From Ochotona curzoniae (lineage: Eukaryota; Chordata; Mammalia; Lagomorpha; Ochotonidae): DNA of 64,000 nucleotides. Below are positions 31,427 through 44,062 of the stretch, one piece after another. A program made the translations under genes and the position numbers. Positions within the stretch are counted from its first letter, which is position 1, and the number at the start of each line of letters is the position of its first letter. Under the pieces are notes generated by a model. That model saw only the letters and a program-made list of their open reading frames with translations. It was not told the DNA's origin and did no database searches. Where the stretch lies: assembly GCF_017591425.1 (NCBI RefSeq), contig NW_024465369.1, positions 32,077,501-32,141,500 on the forward strand. The letters run 5' to 3'.

Positions 31427-34400
31427 GATAAAAGCACAGGCAAGTATATCTTGAGCTAACAAAGACAGACAACAGGGTCCTGGTTTTTTATATTATAGGG
31501 GTTAGGTTTCAGGGTCAGGTGCATTTCTTGGAAGTGTTTTGTGAATTACTCTCATGGTAATTGTAGATATTAGCCTGACTGGGGAACATATGGTTCTGGA
31601 ATAATTTCTTTATCTTTTGTCATGTACTTGCTCTTTCTACAAGATGTAAATACTTATAAGGTGAATGTACCACAAACTTCTTATCATTTGCAGACAGCAA
31701 AAGAACTGAAAACAAACACTAGACGTTAGAAGGATGTCACTTTGTTGGCATTTCTTTCACCTGCCAGTGAAGTGAGAGGCTGAAGTGTCCAATCCCCCCA
31801 ACCAGGCAGATTCTCCTGCAAGGAAATGCAACCTTTCTCACCCTCCTCTTTGCTTCTCCAGAGTCGTGCTGTAGACTCTGATCACCACTGGTTTCCTTAC
31901 ATAGAAGCTCTTGAGAGACTCCACCCCATAGAAAAAATTACAGACCATTTCTCATGACCCCAGTATGCTCCCACTGCTTCATCCAAGCCCGAGGCACGCC
32001 TGTGTGATTTTGTTTTTCATTACTCTTAGCCTCTCATGAAATTTGCCATTGATCTAAAATCAGACATGCAAATCCCCCCCCAAAAAAAATAGCCTGCCTT
32101 CCAGGGCCCCCAATAAAAAGTTAATTACCTGAGGAAAACTATGAGAAAGACTTTTGTTTTCCACCGAAATCTCCTCCCCAGGCTGTTAGCTATGTCGTGC
32201 ATGGGCCCAATCGATATATTAGCGCTTGAGAACCAAAGTCCCTTGGAATAAATTAATCTGTCAGGGAAAGAAATAAACAAAGCACAAATTAACATGTTTT
32301 AAGACATTGCTTAAATTTTCATAAATATAGACCTTGAGACGGGTTGATGAGTTCCCAGGGGCCAGAGTTGCTATTTGGCTATAATTAAGAGCTGCTCTTT
32401 CATGTCTCCTCTGATGGAGGTGGGCAATCACCCACGTGCCTGCTGAGCTCCTTGCACATGCCTCTTCACTAACTCCACTGTTTACTGCCTCAACAAGAAA
32501 TGGATGCCACACAAATGACACTGGCACAATGAGCCCATCCCACTTTCACTATGTTAAAATAATGAAATGCTGTGCACACACACTGACATGTGCAAAATAA
32601 AAGCACAGTTGTTCAGAAGTCTCTCCATATACTGACTTTTTAGTAGCTCAGTAGGACCTGATGACCTATTCCATAATAGATTAGACCCACCCAAGAGGCC
32701 AAGTCATTGATGGCAAAAGACCCCAGCATGCCACGTGCTACATGCTGTGTGCTCTCCACTAACAGGCTAACATCGTCGCTAATGACTGGCAAGAAGGGCA
32801 ATAGCCACAAAAGTCACCCATGTGGGTAAAAGATTCAGAAACCCATCTCACACTAACTTCGGCCTTATAGCAATGGCTTTTACGCTTCTATTCCTTTCTC
32901 CTCATTGCTCATGGCTGTTTATTCTCCGCACTTGGCATTGCCAGTGTTTCTGAAATAGCCGCTGCTGCCTCCAGAGCTAGCTCCACAAAGGAGAACTTGA
33001 GATCCCACAGGACAAAGGACTCTTGTGCCTTGCCCTGTACTAAACCACAGTGAGGGGAGCAAGCTGGGGCTGGGGGACTCTGTTGGACTAGACCAGAACT
33101 TTGGATCCAGACTGACTTGGGGAGAAATCAGCCACATTCAAGTGCCTGCAGGTGAGAGAAGGGCCACAGCCAGGAGTGAGGTGTCTGACACAGTGTCTAC
33201 CTCACCAATGCTATTTGTTTCATTTAATACATCATGTTCAATTGCTGAATGAAGCTGTTTTACAGACAGGAGATCAAAACAGAGATCCCTATATTTAGAC
33301 AAGTCTTAACTCTGTAGACAAAAATGATAAGTCTCTGTCAGGTAGCCCATAACTTTCTATGGAATTCTAAACAAAAACTCCACATTGGCCTTGAATAGCA
33401 ACCTATATCCATTTCTTTTCCCAGCTATGGTGGTTCTCTCAGATACAGTATAATTACTTTCTTCCTCCTTCCCACTATAATCTACTTCATACAATATTTT
33501 TGTGCTAAAGATCTTATCACTTACTAATATGAAAGCCTACACAGGAAAAATCAGCTGAGTGTATCCTTTTTTGAAATTGAGAATTTGGAAAATGCTAATT
33601 TTTCTATTTGAATAATTTCATAACTCAGCACCCTTGAGGATTTTGCATTTGGATAATAGCAAAAAAAATCTGAGCTGCACATTTTGGTGTGAGGTGCTTG
33701 TTTAATTATTGAGCAGTTCATATATGGTAGTTTATATAATCCTCGGTACTTGGGGACAGAGCTGCAAATACACTCCCCAAAGCAACGTTATTGCAGAGAA
33801 GAGATTCATTTCTGAACCAAGTAGCTGGGAGGCCAGAGATGTCCCTGAGTCCTGGTGGCTGTTTGGGGAGGCAGGGTTAAATGTGGCTTGTGCTTTCCTA
33901 GCCTCCGTGTAGGACTTGCAGATTAACCCCAGCTAACAACATGACAAAGTCATCAGCACTACAAACAAGCCATGTTCTGGGATGGATAGAATTAGCAGGT
34001 CAGCCCCCTAGGCAAGTGGAGAGGCAGCACATAGTTACTTCTGAGGCAGAGATTGGGCTGATTGAAAACACCCTGTTTCAGAATTGCTTATACAATGTCA
34101 CACAGAAGCTGTGTGTTTAACCCGTGAATGGGACAACTTGTGTTAAACCAAGATCCTGACCGAGAGTGCTCCTTGTTCAATGATTGGGCTTTCTTATTTA
34201 TTTGCTAATTTTTTAAAAAGGCAAAGGCCAGGATCATTTAGCAAAATGGAGTCAGCAATGTCAAGCCCTTGGTATAATGCTTACATACGCAAAACATTAC
34301 AGGAAATCTGTGTAGGGGAAAGTTGCACAGATGTGGGTGTTGCTGGGGGCTGGGGATTGAGGGGACAGTGTAGCCCATGGGAATGCTCTGGACAACCACA

Positions 34401-34704
34401 TTATGTACCACCTCTGGTATTAAGTATTTACTGATTTGCCAGCTGTCCAGGCCTTGACCATGTTGACCATCAGAACCTTGGACCTCATGAGGCACATGCC
34501 ACCCTCTGCTGTGTGTTATCATTTGTCTAGTCATGCTAGCACTCCCCTAGATTTTAAGCTCTTCAGTTAAAAAAAAAACTGGGCTTTGCATTTACCTTAT
34601 GCCCAGGTGACCCTAAAGAAGTGTTCTTGACAATTGGGGTGGCTATGTTTTGCCCTTCATGTCAAAAGCAGCCCAGCATTTCTTTCTTTCTTCTTCTTCT
34701 TCTT
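31427..34704. other. Unique DNA, conserved-looking core
   Basis: 3.3 kb with no CSINE or exon recognised, the longest repeat-free stretch by eye in the 30-40 kb part. 32130-32560 has retained CpGs ('caatcgatatattagcgcttgag') and TAAT motifs and looks like a regulatory conserved element. Poly-pyrimidine 'ttctttctttcttcttcttcttctt' is at 34681-34708. Confidence 0.45.
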
Positions 34705-34708
34705 CTTT

Positions 34709-35022
34709 TTTTAAGAATCATTTATTTATTTTATTGGAAAGGCAGATTTACAGAGAGAAGAAGAAAGATCTTCTGTTCACTGGTTCACTCCTCAAATGGC
34801 TACAACAGCTGAAGCTGAGCTGATGTGAAGCCAGAAGCTAGAAGCTTCTTCTGGGTCTCTCACACAGGTACAGGGTCCCAAGGCTTTGGAATGTCCTCTA
34901 CTGCTTTCCCAGGCTACAAACAGAGAGCTGGATGGAAAGTAGAGAGGCCAGGACATGCAATGGCACCCATATGGGATTCCGGCGCTACAAAACAGGGATT
35001 TAACGACTAGGTCATTAGGCCC
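34709..35022 (-). mobile_element. CSINE (pika-type)
   Basis: Antisense: 'ttaagaatcatttatttattttattggaaaggcagatttacagagag', 'tgttcactggttcactcctcaaatggc' and the head complement 'gactaggtcattaggcccagcc'. Its poly(T) merges with a (TTC)n run. Confidence 0.94.
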
Positions 35023-35387
35023 AGCCTATAATTCAGCTTCTGTATCCTTGAACTGGCTTCATCCTTCTGAGTGACGGCCATCTGATTCTTACTTTCTTTA
35101 CTCAATGTAGTTCCAAAAGAAAAATGCCCATGTTCCAACATTCATGTTAGGAAGCCTGAACTATTTAAAATGTCTGAAATCCATACTTTCCAAGGTTACA
35201 ATTGTGGACAGTTGTTAAAGTCACTAATCTTAGTCTCTTGTGTTAACCCCTGTACAAGTCTCACTGTAAAATCTCCTCAACCAATGTTTAATTGGATTAC
35301 GAAGAAATAAAAATTGGTTTTTGGTTCCAACAAGTAACTTTTGAAAGTCATGTCAAGTGATATATGTGTATATTTTCAAAATAGAAG

Positions 35388-35718
35388 GGTCCTGTGTTGT
35401 GGCTCATCAGGTTAAGCTACCACCTGCAACACTGGCATTGCTCTTGAGCACCAGGTTGAGCTCCTGCTGCTCAGGCTCCTTGTTAATGGCCTTGGGGAGG
35501 CAGTGGAGGCTAGGCCTTCCACTCACCTGGGAGACCCATATGGAGTTTCTGGCTCTTGGCTTTGGCCTGGCTGATCCCTGGCTGTTGCAGCCATTTAGGG
35601 GACTAACTAGTTATAGAAGATGAATCTCTCTCTCTGCCCCACCCTCCATCTCTCTCTGTTTCTTCCCCTCTCTTTCTCTAACTCTGCCTTTCAAATAAAC
35701 AAGTAAATCTTTTTTAAA
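35388..35718 (+). mobile_element. Old CSINE
   Basis: 'gggtcctgtgttgtggctcatcaggttaagctaccacctgcaacactggcattgc...gggaggcagtggaggc...' followed by an expanded '(tctc)' 3' region and 'ctgcctttcaaataaacaagtaaatctt'. Confidence 0.9.
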
Positions 35719-38242
35719 AATCGAATATCTGAAGGCACATTTAAAAAGAAAACAAACCTCAGACAATACAAAAAGGAATGCAGTGAAAACTACCTTTCTG
35801 TCATAAGCCTTACCATAGCTCCTAGGTGAAAGTTCCTTATAACACCAATACACAAGCAAATATATATACACATGTTCAAATATATAAACTATGATGAGAT
35901 TATTAAATCTGTTATCATCAAAGGCATCAAGCTACCCCTGCAATTTGCAAGCCTTTGCTCCTACTAAATCAATAGCCAAACTTTTTTTTTTCCATGAAAT
36001 TGCAGAGTGAAATTGGACAGCAGGCCTCAAGTTTGGGATTTTTATTTATTTAAAAGAAACCTCTTGTCTTCATTCCCAGAGGCCTAACAACTGTGGCTGG
36101 AGCTTAGTTTCCCTTACTGAAAAGTCATGTTTGTAGTCATCCTTATGTCATGAGGCTACCAGAAGTTTTCATGAAGGTTTTTATAGCAGGGTGATTTCAT
36201 TCAATAGAATCACCCTTCAAGGATAGGATCCATTGTGGCCTTTTATTGTGTTCCATCTCTGGGACTCACTCGCTTCACACAAGTGCTGCTTGAGCAACTG
36301 GACCTCTAACAAACACACTGCCCCAGATGTGTTGGGGCTGTAAGTGGTCCATTTAGGGGAGGACATTAAAAATGATCTGGGTTTAGGACCCAGAATCTTG
36401 CATTTCTGCTGATTTGCTCATGACCATGGTTAACTCCCTTCCCCAGCCGGCTCTTCCCATACAAATGATGCTTAGCTCCTGAGGGGTGTCCAATATCACT
36501 GACCTACTATATTTAACCCAGGCTGCCACATTCCAGGTCATTCTCAATGCTTTGGCCCCATCCCAACCCTCTAGAAATTGCCTAAAGCCTTCATGAGGGT
36601 GATCTTATTAGTACCAGAGAAATGCCTTTACCATGTAAAGGCACTTGCCACCCTGAGTTCTCTTCTTCCACTGCCTGCTTTGGAAACAGAACTAAAGGCC
36701 CATGTTAAAGCCTCGCTGTTAGGACCTGAGCAGCGAGTCCCTCCTAGGAACTCAACTTGCATGTTAATAAATCTTACCATGAGGTTAGAAGCTTCTTTGA
36801 TACTGTAATCTATTTGAAAGATCACATTGAAACTCATCTCTGTTCTCTTAAATTTAATAATCCGAGATTAAAAGAAATAAAATTCTGTATTTTAGATATT
36901 TTAAAAAGTTTGTTGTATTTTTATAGATAAGGGAGAGGGGGAGCCCAAAAATCTAAAGGAAGAGAAAGAAAGAGGCAATGTATATCAGTCTTGTAAGTCA
37001 TATCAATGACCAGCTCTGTGCAGGAAAGTATAGCTGACTGCCTTGTCCTTGGACAAATTACCATAGCATTAATTACCTTAGGAAGTGAGCTTGCTTTAAA
37101 ATTTTCACCATGTCCAAAAGAAAAGTCAAATGATCAACTTGGACACAACCTAAGCAAAACCTTACTTATATATTTTGTCTTTTTAGTCCCAGATGGCATT
37201 ATAGTATGTGGACTTTGGTTGAATTGATGGTACAGGATGAGCCCTGCCCCCACACCCCAGCTTTCACATGCCAGTCAGTCACCTCATTGTTAGCTGTGTG
37301 CATTGTGATCATGAGCCACTCTCGGTGCATTCAGGCGCATTTTCTGGCCATTCACTTGGGCCTGGGCCAGTCCCAAGCAACCAGGTGCCAATACCTGGGC
37401 CTGGGATGGCCTGGGAAATGTGACTTCCTGGCCCTGCTCTCAGAACTAGATCATTTTGGAAATGACTTAACTTGCAGAGAGGGACGTCTATTGCACATAA
37501 CACAGCTCTTCACATTTGTGTCTCTAAGGAGTCACCATGAAGTCTTTTTCTTTTTCTTTTTTTTTTTTTTCAAAATCCAGCTTCCAGATGGTGCCCAGAG
37601 CCAAGCCTGTCAGAGTCCCTTAGTCTCCCGCTGCCTTTGAATGCTGCTCTTGATTGCCAATGACCCCTCTCTGGACTGGCTCTTCAGCCCACTTAACCCC
37701 TCTCTGCTGGGTCCCCCTGTTACACAGGAGGAACAGCCACAAAAACTAGAAGTGAGAAGGTGCCAAATCAGCCAAGGCCTCCCAGCCTTCCAGAACCCAT
37801 GGCCTGTTTCCCAGTACCATCAGTGAAATCCAAATTCACTCCAGTGGAGCGCTTCTATCGATGCGACTTTCCTGTTGTCAGACAAATGCTACCAGGTTTC
37901 TGATTGTTGATACTGTGTATGACCAAGACAAGAGGAAAGACTGTCTCATTCAAGTGACCAAAGACCACCACTGCGAATTCTTGGAAATATATTTATCAGG
38001 AAACTTATGTTGCACTGAATCTACCTTCTAAACTGGTCAAGCTTCATGGGTTCAGCAGCTAGTATGAGACAGTACATAATAAAGAAACCTTATGTAAGTT
38101 TGTTGAGAATCTTGAATCCAGTGGAGAGACTCAGGTCTCTTACAACTTCCTCAAGATGGAGATAGTGTGAAAAATCATCTTTTGTATGTGGCTTTCATAA
38201 TGGGTTTTCATTAACCTCATGCAGGACTAAGAAAAAGCAGGG
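35719..38242. other. Unique DNA, no gene supported
   Basis: 2.5 kb without recognisable repeats. The longest plus open frame (37206-37640) has no start context, no domain and runs across a poly(T) at 37553-37570. 37220-37500 is moderately GC-rich. No splice-supported exon is seen. Confidence 0.45.
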
Positions 38243-38552
38243 ACAGGCATGTAGCATTGGATTAAGTTGCAGCTTAGAAACGCTGCGTGCAATACCTGAA
38301 TCCAAGACCCATGTCTACTCCCAATCCAGCTTCCTACGAATTGGCACACTGGAAAGCAGCAGATGACAGTTTAAGTTTGTGGATCCCTATCCTCCATGTG
38401 GGAGGTACCATTGAAATATCAGGCTCTTGACTTCAGCCTGGGCCCACCCTGTATATTGCAGCATCTGTGGTATGAAACAGCAGGTGAGAGAAAGATTCCT
38501 TCTCTCCCTCTCTTTGCATTTCAAATAAATAAATGAATATTTTAAAAGAAAA
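38243..38552 (+). mobile_element. Old CSINE
   Basis: 'gggacaggcatgtagcattggattaagttgcagcttagaaacgctgcgtgcaatacc...gaaagcagcagatgacagtttaag...tttcaaataaataaatgaatattttaaaa'. Confidence 0.9.
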
Positions 38553-38966
38553 TGCAACAAAGATATTTCCTATTTCTATGTATCCTAAAAAATGAAATCT
38601 AATTTTTTGGCAACAGAGGACTGAAAGTTCTGTATGTCACTATTTTTTATAAATTCTCAAGTGATTATTGGATCAAACTTAACTCTGTAATGCCCCAGGG
38701 AAATCCCTTCCAAAATTCAGTACAAGATAGGAAGATAATGCAAACGTCATCACTTCTTCTGTTGAGCTTTGCTTTTCTCCCAGATTGTGCTGTCTTGGCT
38801 TGCTAGGAAATAAAGACTGGAAGGACTAGAATGATTACTTTTTCCTCCACTGATATTTCTTTGACTTCATTTTTGAATCTCATTAACTTAATGCAAAAGA
38901 AGCATTATCTGTGCTTTTATTTTGGTCTATTATTCACATTCTTTTCTGCTTCTAATCAAAGACCTC

Positions 38967-39090
38967 TATGTCTGTCTGTCTCTCTCCCTCTCTCTCCCTC
39001 TTTTTCTCTCTCCCTCTCTTTCCCTTCCTTCCTCTCTATCCTTCCCTTCCTCCCTTCTTCCCTCTCCCTCTCTCCCTCACTCTCACACAC
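38967..39090. repeat. Polypyrimidine tract (CT/CCT-rich)
   Basis: About 120 bp of almost pure C/T on the plus strand (tctgtctctctccctctctctccctctttttctc...), then 'cactctcacacaca'. Such a tract can adopt triplex structure. It creates Ser/Leu/Pro-rich open frames that are not genes. Confidence 0.95.
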
Positions 39091-39751
39091 ATCTCCGCCT
39101 GTCAGTTGTATGTATAACCACCCCCAAATTCAATCATTCATACTAATGACTGACCTTTGTGTCAAACTGTTTTCACAGTGATGGACCTGGGTAGCTGTTT
39201 GTACACTGCAGGATGTGCTAACAGCTGGGCAAAGGCTGACAAGGAGAGGTTATAATGAAGCCTTTTGGACCATCACCAATCACATGATCTGAAGAAAGTT
39301 CAGACAAACCCACTTTGTCCTGTTTCACTCTTTGAACAAATGAGTTGTGCTAGAAGGAAAACCTGGTGTAATTCATGGAGAACTGTTTCCTCCGGCTGCC
39401 TAAATGCATGCTGATTGGTGTTCTATCAACTCCAACAAGCTGAGGGTCAAAAGCATTAATGTCTGATTTACAGATAAGGTTCCAAGAGGTTAAGTGGCTA
39501 TTACTCTGCAGTTAGAGCATCTTAAAATCAGAAGGCACTTTAAAGCTCTCCCCTCCTGCTTTCACACTGGCTTCAGGCAAACACCCCCCATCAGGCACGT
39601 CTCACACTTGCCACAGATGTTCAGCATGTCAGGGAGGAACGTGACTCTACAGTACGCAGCACAGAATCTCCCATAAAGAACATGTGCACTTTACTACATC
39701 ACCTTCTTGCATTTAGAATCACATCATCAGTCCAGCCTTTGTTTTATGGCT
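39091..39751. other. Unique DNA, conserved-looking
   Basis: 39190-39440 is repeat-free and looks like conserved non-coding sequence. No exon is seen. Confidence 0.4.
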
Positions 39752-40100
39752 AAAACACGACAGCTCAGTGGCTAGTGCTATGACATACCATAAATTCTCT
39801 TTCTTCTAATTCCAGCATCTGATGTAGTTGCTAGTTCATGTTCTGGCTGCTCCACTTCCCATCCAGCTCCCTGCTTATGGCCTGGGAAAGCAGTGGGGGA
39901 TGGCCCAAGTGCTTATGTCCCTTCACCCAGGTGGGAGACCCAAAAAAGCTCTTGGCTCCTACCTTTGGATGGCCCTGTTCGGGCTGCAATGGTCATTTGG
40001 GGAAGTGAACCAGTAAATGGAAGATCATTCTCTCTGTGTCTTTCCTTATCTCTATAACTCTCCCTTTTAAATAAAAATAAAACAAATCTATTTAAAAAAT
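39752..40100 (+). mobile_element. CSINE
   Basis: The head is degraded ('aacacgacagctcagtggctagtgctatgac'). From 'catgttctggctgctccacttcccatccagctccctgcttatggcctgggaaagcag' onward the body is clear, ending in 'cccttttaaataaaaataaaacaaatct'. Confidence 0.9.
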
Positions 40101-42065
40101 GAATAAATGTGGCAGTCCAGAAGAATATGCTCAGTTAAGGTCACACATGCCAGTAAATGCTGGAACTTGAATTACGTACATGCCCAGGTCTTCTGACTCA
40201 CCATGTACAGGGCCGGTTTCACTATGGCTAACCCGCCCTTTGCACACTGGAAGTAGAAACTGGATCCCCCATTGTAGAAAGTGAGGAAGATGTGGGGGTG
40301 GGTGACCCCCATAGTCCCCTGCCATTGGAAATAAAAGACCTAGTCACAGTTAGTTTAGTAAAGCCAGCACTATCTGGTATCCCATATCCTCAAGCATTTA
40401 AAATGTCATTTCAATCTTCAAAGAAATTCTTTCATTCCATCTTTATCAGCATTTACCCAGGACATTGTTTCCCAGCTTTCCAGTAGTTCACTGGGTGATT
40501 TGCATCTCATTAGGGCCTCAGGAATGACATCTTCCAGAGAGCTGATCCAGGTTTTAGATTTTTCATGTTGACATTTTTTTAAAAGCTCACTCAATGCTGT
40601 TTTCCCACTGAGGGCAGTTTGGGTGGCCATCTCTGTCTTCCATTCCCTCTCCGCTGCTGGGCCAGGGTTGGGGAACAACTCATGCCAAAGAGGGCACAAG
40701 ATGAAGTCAGTCCTCGCCCTGCGGAAAAACTTCACATGATGGGAACCTCAAAACCTGCAATTTTAAGACTCCTAAGCACACAAAGATGGGACAGGATGTG
40801 GCTGCTCAGAGCACTCCACAAAATACAACAAAAAGAAAGAAAAGCGACTGGGGCCCGTTGCTCAAATTCTGTAACTTGTCTTGTCAACATTTCCATTCAG
40901 TTGCCACCTCCCTGAGGCCCCAGAGCATTGGCCCCATGTGAATGTTTTGATTTGGTGGCATTCTCCCCAGGTCTTATGTGGCTTCCCAGCCTTGTGGTTT
41001 CCAGAATATGCTCAACCATTCCTGGCCCCTGGAAATAGATGTGAAGTCACAATTCCATGGTCTAAAAAGTTTGGACATAAGCGAGGTGATTTTCCTAGTG
41101 TTCAGGGAAGTTAGAAGCCCTCATGTCTGCTTTGGCCTCAAGCTATTTAATGTTGCTTCCAGCAAAAAGCAAAACAAATGTCTGACCATGCTCAAAGTCC
41201 TACTGGAAATTCTTTCCCTTTCCAGAATTTTCTTTGCCCAGTAACAAACTTGTGCCAAGCTTCTGAAAACTGCAAACTCAATCTCGGGTCTTAGACATGG
41301 ATTAAATCTTTGATTTTGCCAACTCTAAGGATACATTAAAATCAATTGGAAGGGGGAGGGACTTTGTTTAAGTAGTATTAGTGCCAAGCCAAACCCCTAA
41401 CAAACTGAGTTAGGATCTCCAGGGTTGAGCTTGGAACATCTGTACGCTTTAAAAGCCCTTCAAGTGATTCTATACAGCCAGAGCACAGAACCGCCCCAAT
41501 ATAGCAAGAATCATGGAATCCTTGAACGCACCTGTATACCTCACATGCCAGGTTTCTGCTCTTGAACACTATCTATCATCATCACCAAGTTCAAACACCA
41601 CAAGTCCTAGAGGTGGAATTCCTGCTTGAATCTTTCTGACTACTGTGCTTTGCTTTTACCCACAACACCCACGTGTCTCCAAATGCAGGACATGGGTCAC
41701 TAGTAGTTTACCACTTGGTTTTGGATGGTGTGTGGATATCACTTAAACACTGATCTAAGAAAATTATTTCTTGTTTAATTCTGTTTAGTTTCTTTGGGTT
41801 GCTTTAAGGAGAAAGTCTTATTGGTTCTAGTAGGTCTCAATATCCTCTCACACATACTCAACTCCCTTTTTCACAAACCTTTTAAGAAGCCCAGAAACTT
41901 CTGTGGCACCCAGTCTAGTTGGGGTATGAGAATGCTTTAGTGCTCGTCATACTGGCTGTTTAGTTCACTTCTGCTTATGGCAAGTGATGCTGACTTTCCA
42001 TTTATAGTGATGAGTAAGTTTTCTTTACAAAGAAATGTATTTCAGAATGAAAACTGATTGATTTA
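40101..42065. other. Unique DNA, possible conserved element
   Basis: No repeat or splice-supported exon. 40418-40735 is open on the minus strand (105 codons) and 40619-40915 on the plus strand. I do not recognise either product and think chance is more likely. 40420-40740 looks like conserved non-coding DNA. Confidence 0.4.
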
Positions 42066-42358
42066 AGGGAGGACACTATGTCACAGTAGGTTAAGTCGCA
42101 GCATGGGATGCCTTCACCCCATATAAAAGAGCTGGTTGGGATCCCAGCTACTCCATACTGCTAATCTGGCAGTACTCTGCACTCTGTACAGATACTCTGG
42201 TCTAGCTTCTTGTTAATGATTAAGAGGCAGCAGATGTAGTTCAAATACTTAGATCCCTGCCATCCACATCAGACACCTACATGGAGTTTCTGGATGCTGT
42301 CTTGAGCCTGACCCACCAATGGCTGTTGCAGCCATCTGGAGAATGAAACAGCAAACAA

Positions 42359-42407
<49 letters not shown>

Positions 42408-42456
42408 GTGTACTTTCTGTTACCCTGCCTCCAACAAAATAAATACATCTTAAATA
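42066..42456 (+). mobile_element. Old CSINE containing (TC)n
   Basis: 'gggaggacactatgtcacagtaggttaagtcgcagcatgggatgcc...tccagctactcc...ggcagcagatgtagttcaaatac...gttgcagccatctggagaatgaaacagc', then (TC)n and the tail 'ccaacaaaataaatacatctta'. Confidence 0.88.
42363..42405. repeat. (TC)n microsatellite
   Basis: About 21 perfect TC units, grown from the pyrimidine-rich 3' part of the enclosing CSINE. Confidence 0.97.
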
Positions 42457-43059
42457 TATGCAAATAAGTTGATTTTTTAAAAAATATTAAAGATAGTAAA
42501 TTAATCTTGAATATAGTGAAAAAAATAAGAGGTAGGTAAGTGAAGGAAGCTTAAGAAATACTCCCCAGCAGCACACTAATTTAAAAAATAGACCTATCCA
42601 TTCCTGTTAACCAGAAGTCCCACCCATCTGTCATTCCACTGGGTGGGCAACAATCCCTGCCTTGCATTTTAGGTACATTGAGGATAAATGAACTTAGCTG
42701 TTGCTCACAACTAAAAAGGAATCCTGAGACACAGATGATAATTAACATGGAAATAAAGTAATCAGTGAAACACAAATAGGAACACAAATAAGTGCTATTT
42801 TTGCTCATACTGAATTATCAGACTTTTTCTTGAAAATCTGTCCCATGCTAGTGGGGGCCAGTTAAAATGGGTCATTTTAGGTAGAAATTATTTTGCCATA
42901 CATTTTTTAAATAGATGACAATTATAAAAAAAATCTGAAGTTTTAAAATATGTGTCTCATAAGCTGTGTCACCCACAGTTCTACAGTTCAATTTTATTTA
43001 CTGTGATTGATACCCAGTTCTTTGTTTTCAGTCACTTGTGCCACTCTTTTCAGCAAGTT
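42457..43059. other. AT-rich unique DNA
   Basis: No gene or known element recognised. Confidence 0.4.
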
Positions 43060-44062
43060 TCAGGTCTAAATTCTTGTGTTAGGCTTCCATCACTGGCTCC
43101 ATAGCCCCAGCTCCTGGCTCTCCAGTCTCCACCTTCTGTCATCCTGTGCTGTGGTTGCACCATTGTCTGTATAACCTTTCTCACACTTTTGGTTCAAGCA
43201 GTTCCCAGGATTCAGGAGACACCAGGTATCCTAAATAATTGGGTTGTTGGCAGTGCTGATCTTGCCATACCTGCTAGCCATTAGGTCTGAGAGCCACTAG
43301 GACCTATTTTGGGTAGGAACTGTAGGATGCCAAAGTCAGTATTTTCCCTATGGGACTATTGCTATGCATTGATCTGGAAGTGAGCTCAATGTTATGCCTC
43401 CAGTCTCCCAGCCTTTGCCACACTGAACAAAATAACACGTGATATGCCACTAATGGAGTTTTGGGTCTGCTGGCCATTAGGCCTTGGGGCTACCCAGACC
43501 CATTTTGATGGAACCTGTAGGATGTTATGTCAGTGTAATGCACTAAGCCAGAAATGAGTTCACTACCAGCTTAGTTCACACACAAGCCTGTTCAACAGCT
43601 TTTGCCTCACTATACAAAATGACAGCCAATATGGCTCTCGGGGGTGGAGGGTCTGAGCTTAGAAACCTGCCCTAGGGAGAAGAATTTGCTTACCTGAAGT
43701 ATAATTACCAAGAGCAAAAGACTCCCCTGCAAAGGAGCAAAAGCCTTTACCAACCTCATAGTTAACTGAGGAATACATCAAGGAAATGGGGGATAACGAA
43801 CTTTAAAAACTTGTTATAAAGTTTCTTATCAACAACAGAAAGTACATTCAGGAATTCAAGGAATATGTCACACATGAAATAGCAACACTGAAACAAAATT
43901 AAACAGAATTATTAGAAATGAAGGACATAATGGAGCAAATTAAAAATTCAGTGGAAAGTGTAATGGAATGAATGAGGCAGAAAAAAGAATCTCAGAATTG
44001 GAAGATATTTCTTGCCACATGGTGAAACAATAATAATAATAATTTAAAAAAACTGATAGAGG
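43060..44062 (+). mobile_element. L1 5' part (5'UTR plus start of ORF1)
   Basis: 43690-44030 aligns by eye with 59480-59815 of the long L1: shared 'ggagcaaaagcctttaccaac..agttaactgagga', 'ttcaaggaatat..(g)tcacac' and 'aaagaatctcagaattg(g)aagatattt'. The upstream 600 bp is its 5'UTR, with two related units of about 196 bp (43273 and 43469, 'gct(a/g)gccattagg...ggaac(c/t)tgtaggatg'). It ends within the ORF1 coiled-coil region at '(aat)n aatttaaaaaaa'. ORF1 is broken by stops. The start coordinate is approximate. Confidence 0.75.

Noticed and set aside
37206..37640. 144-codon plus-strand open frame
   Set aside because: It passes through a poly(T) run translated as poly-Phe, shows no domain, and has no conserved motif that I can see.
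38831..39181. Ser/Leu/Pro-rich frames
   Set aside because: They are the translation of a polypyrimidine tract.
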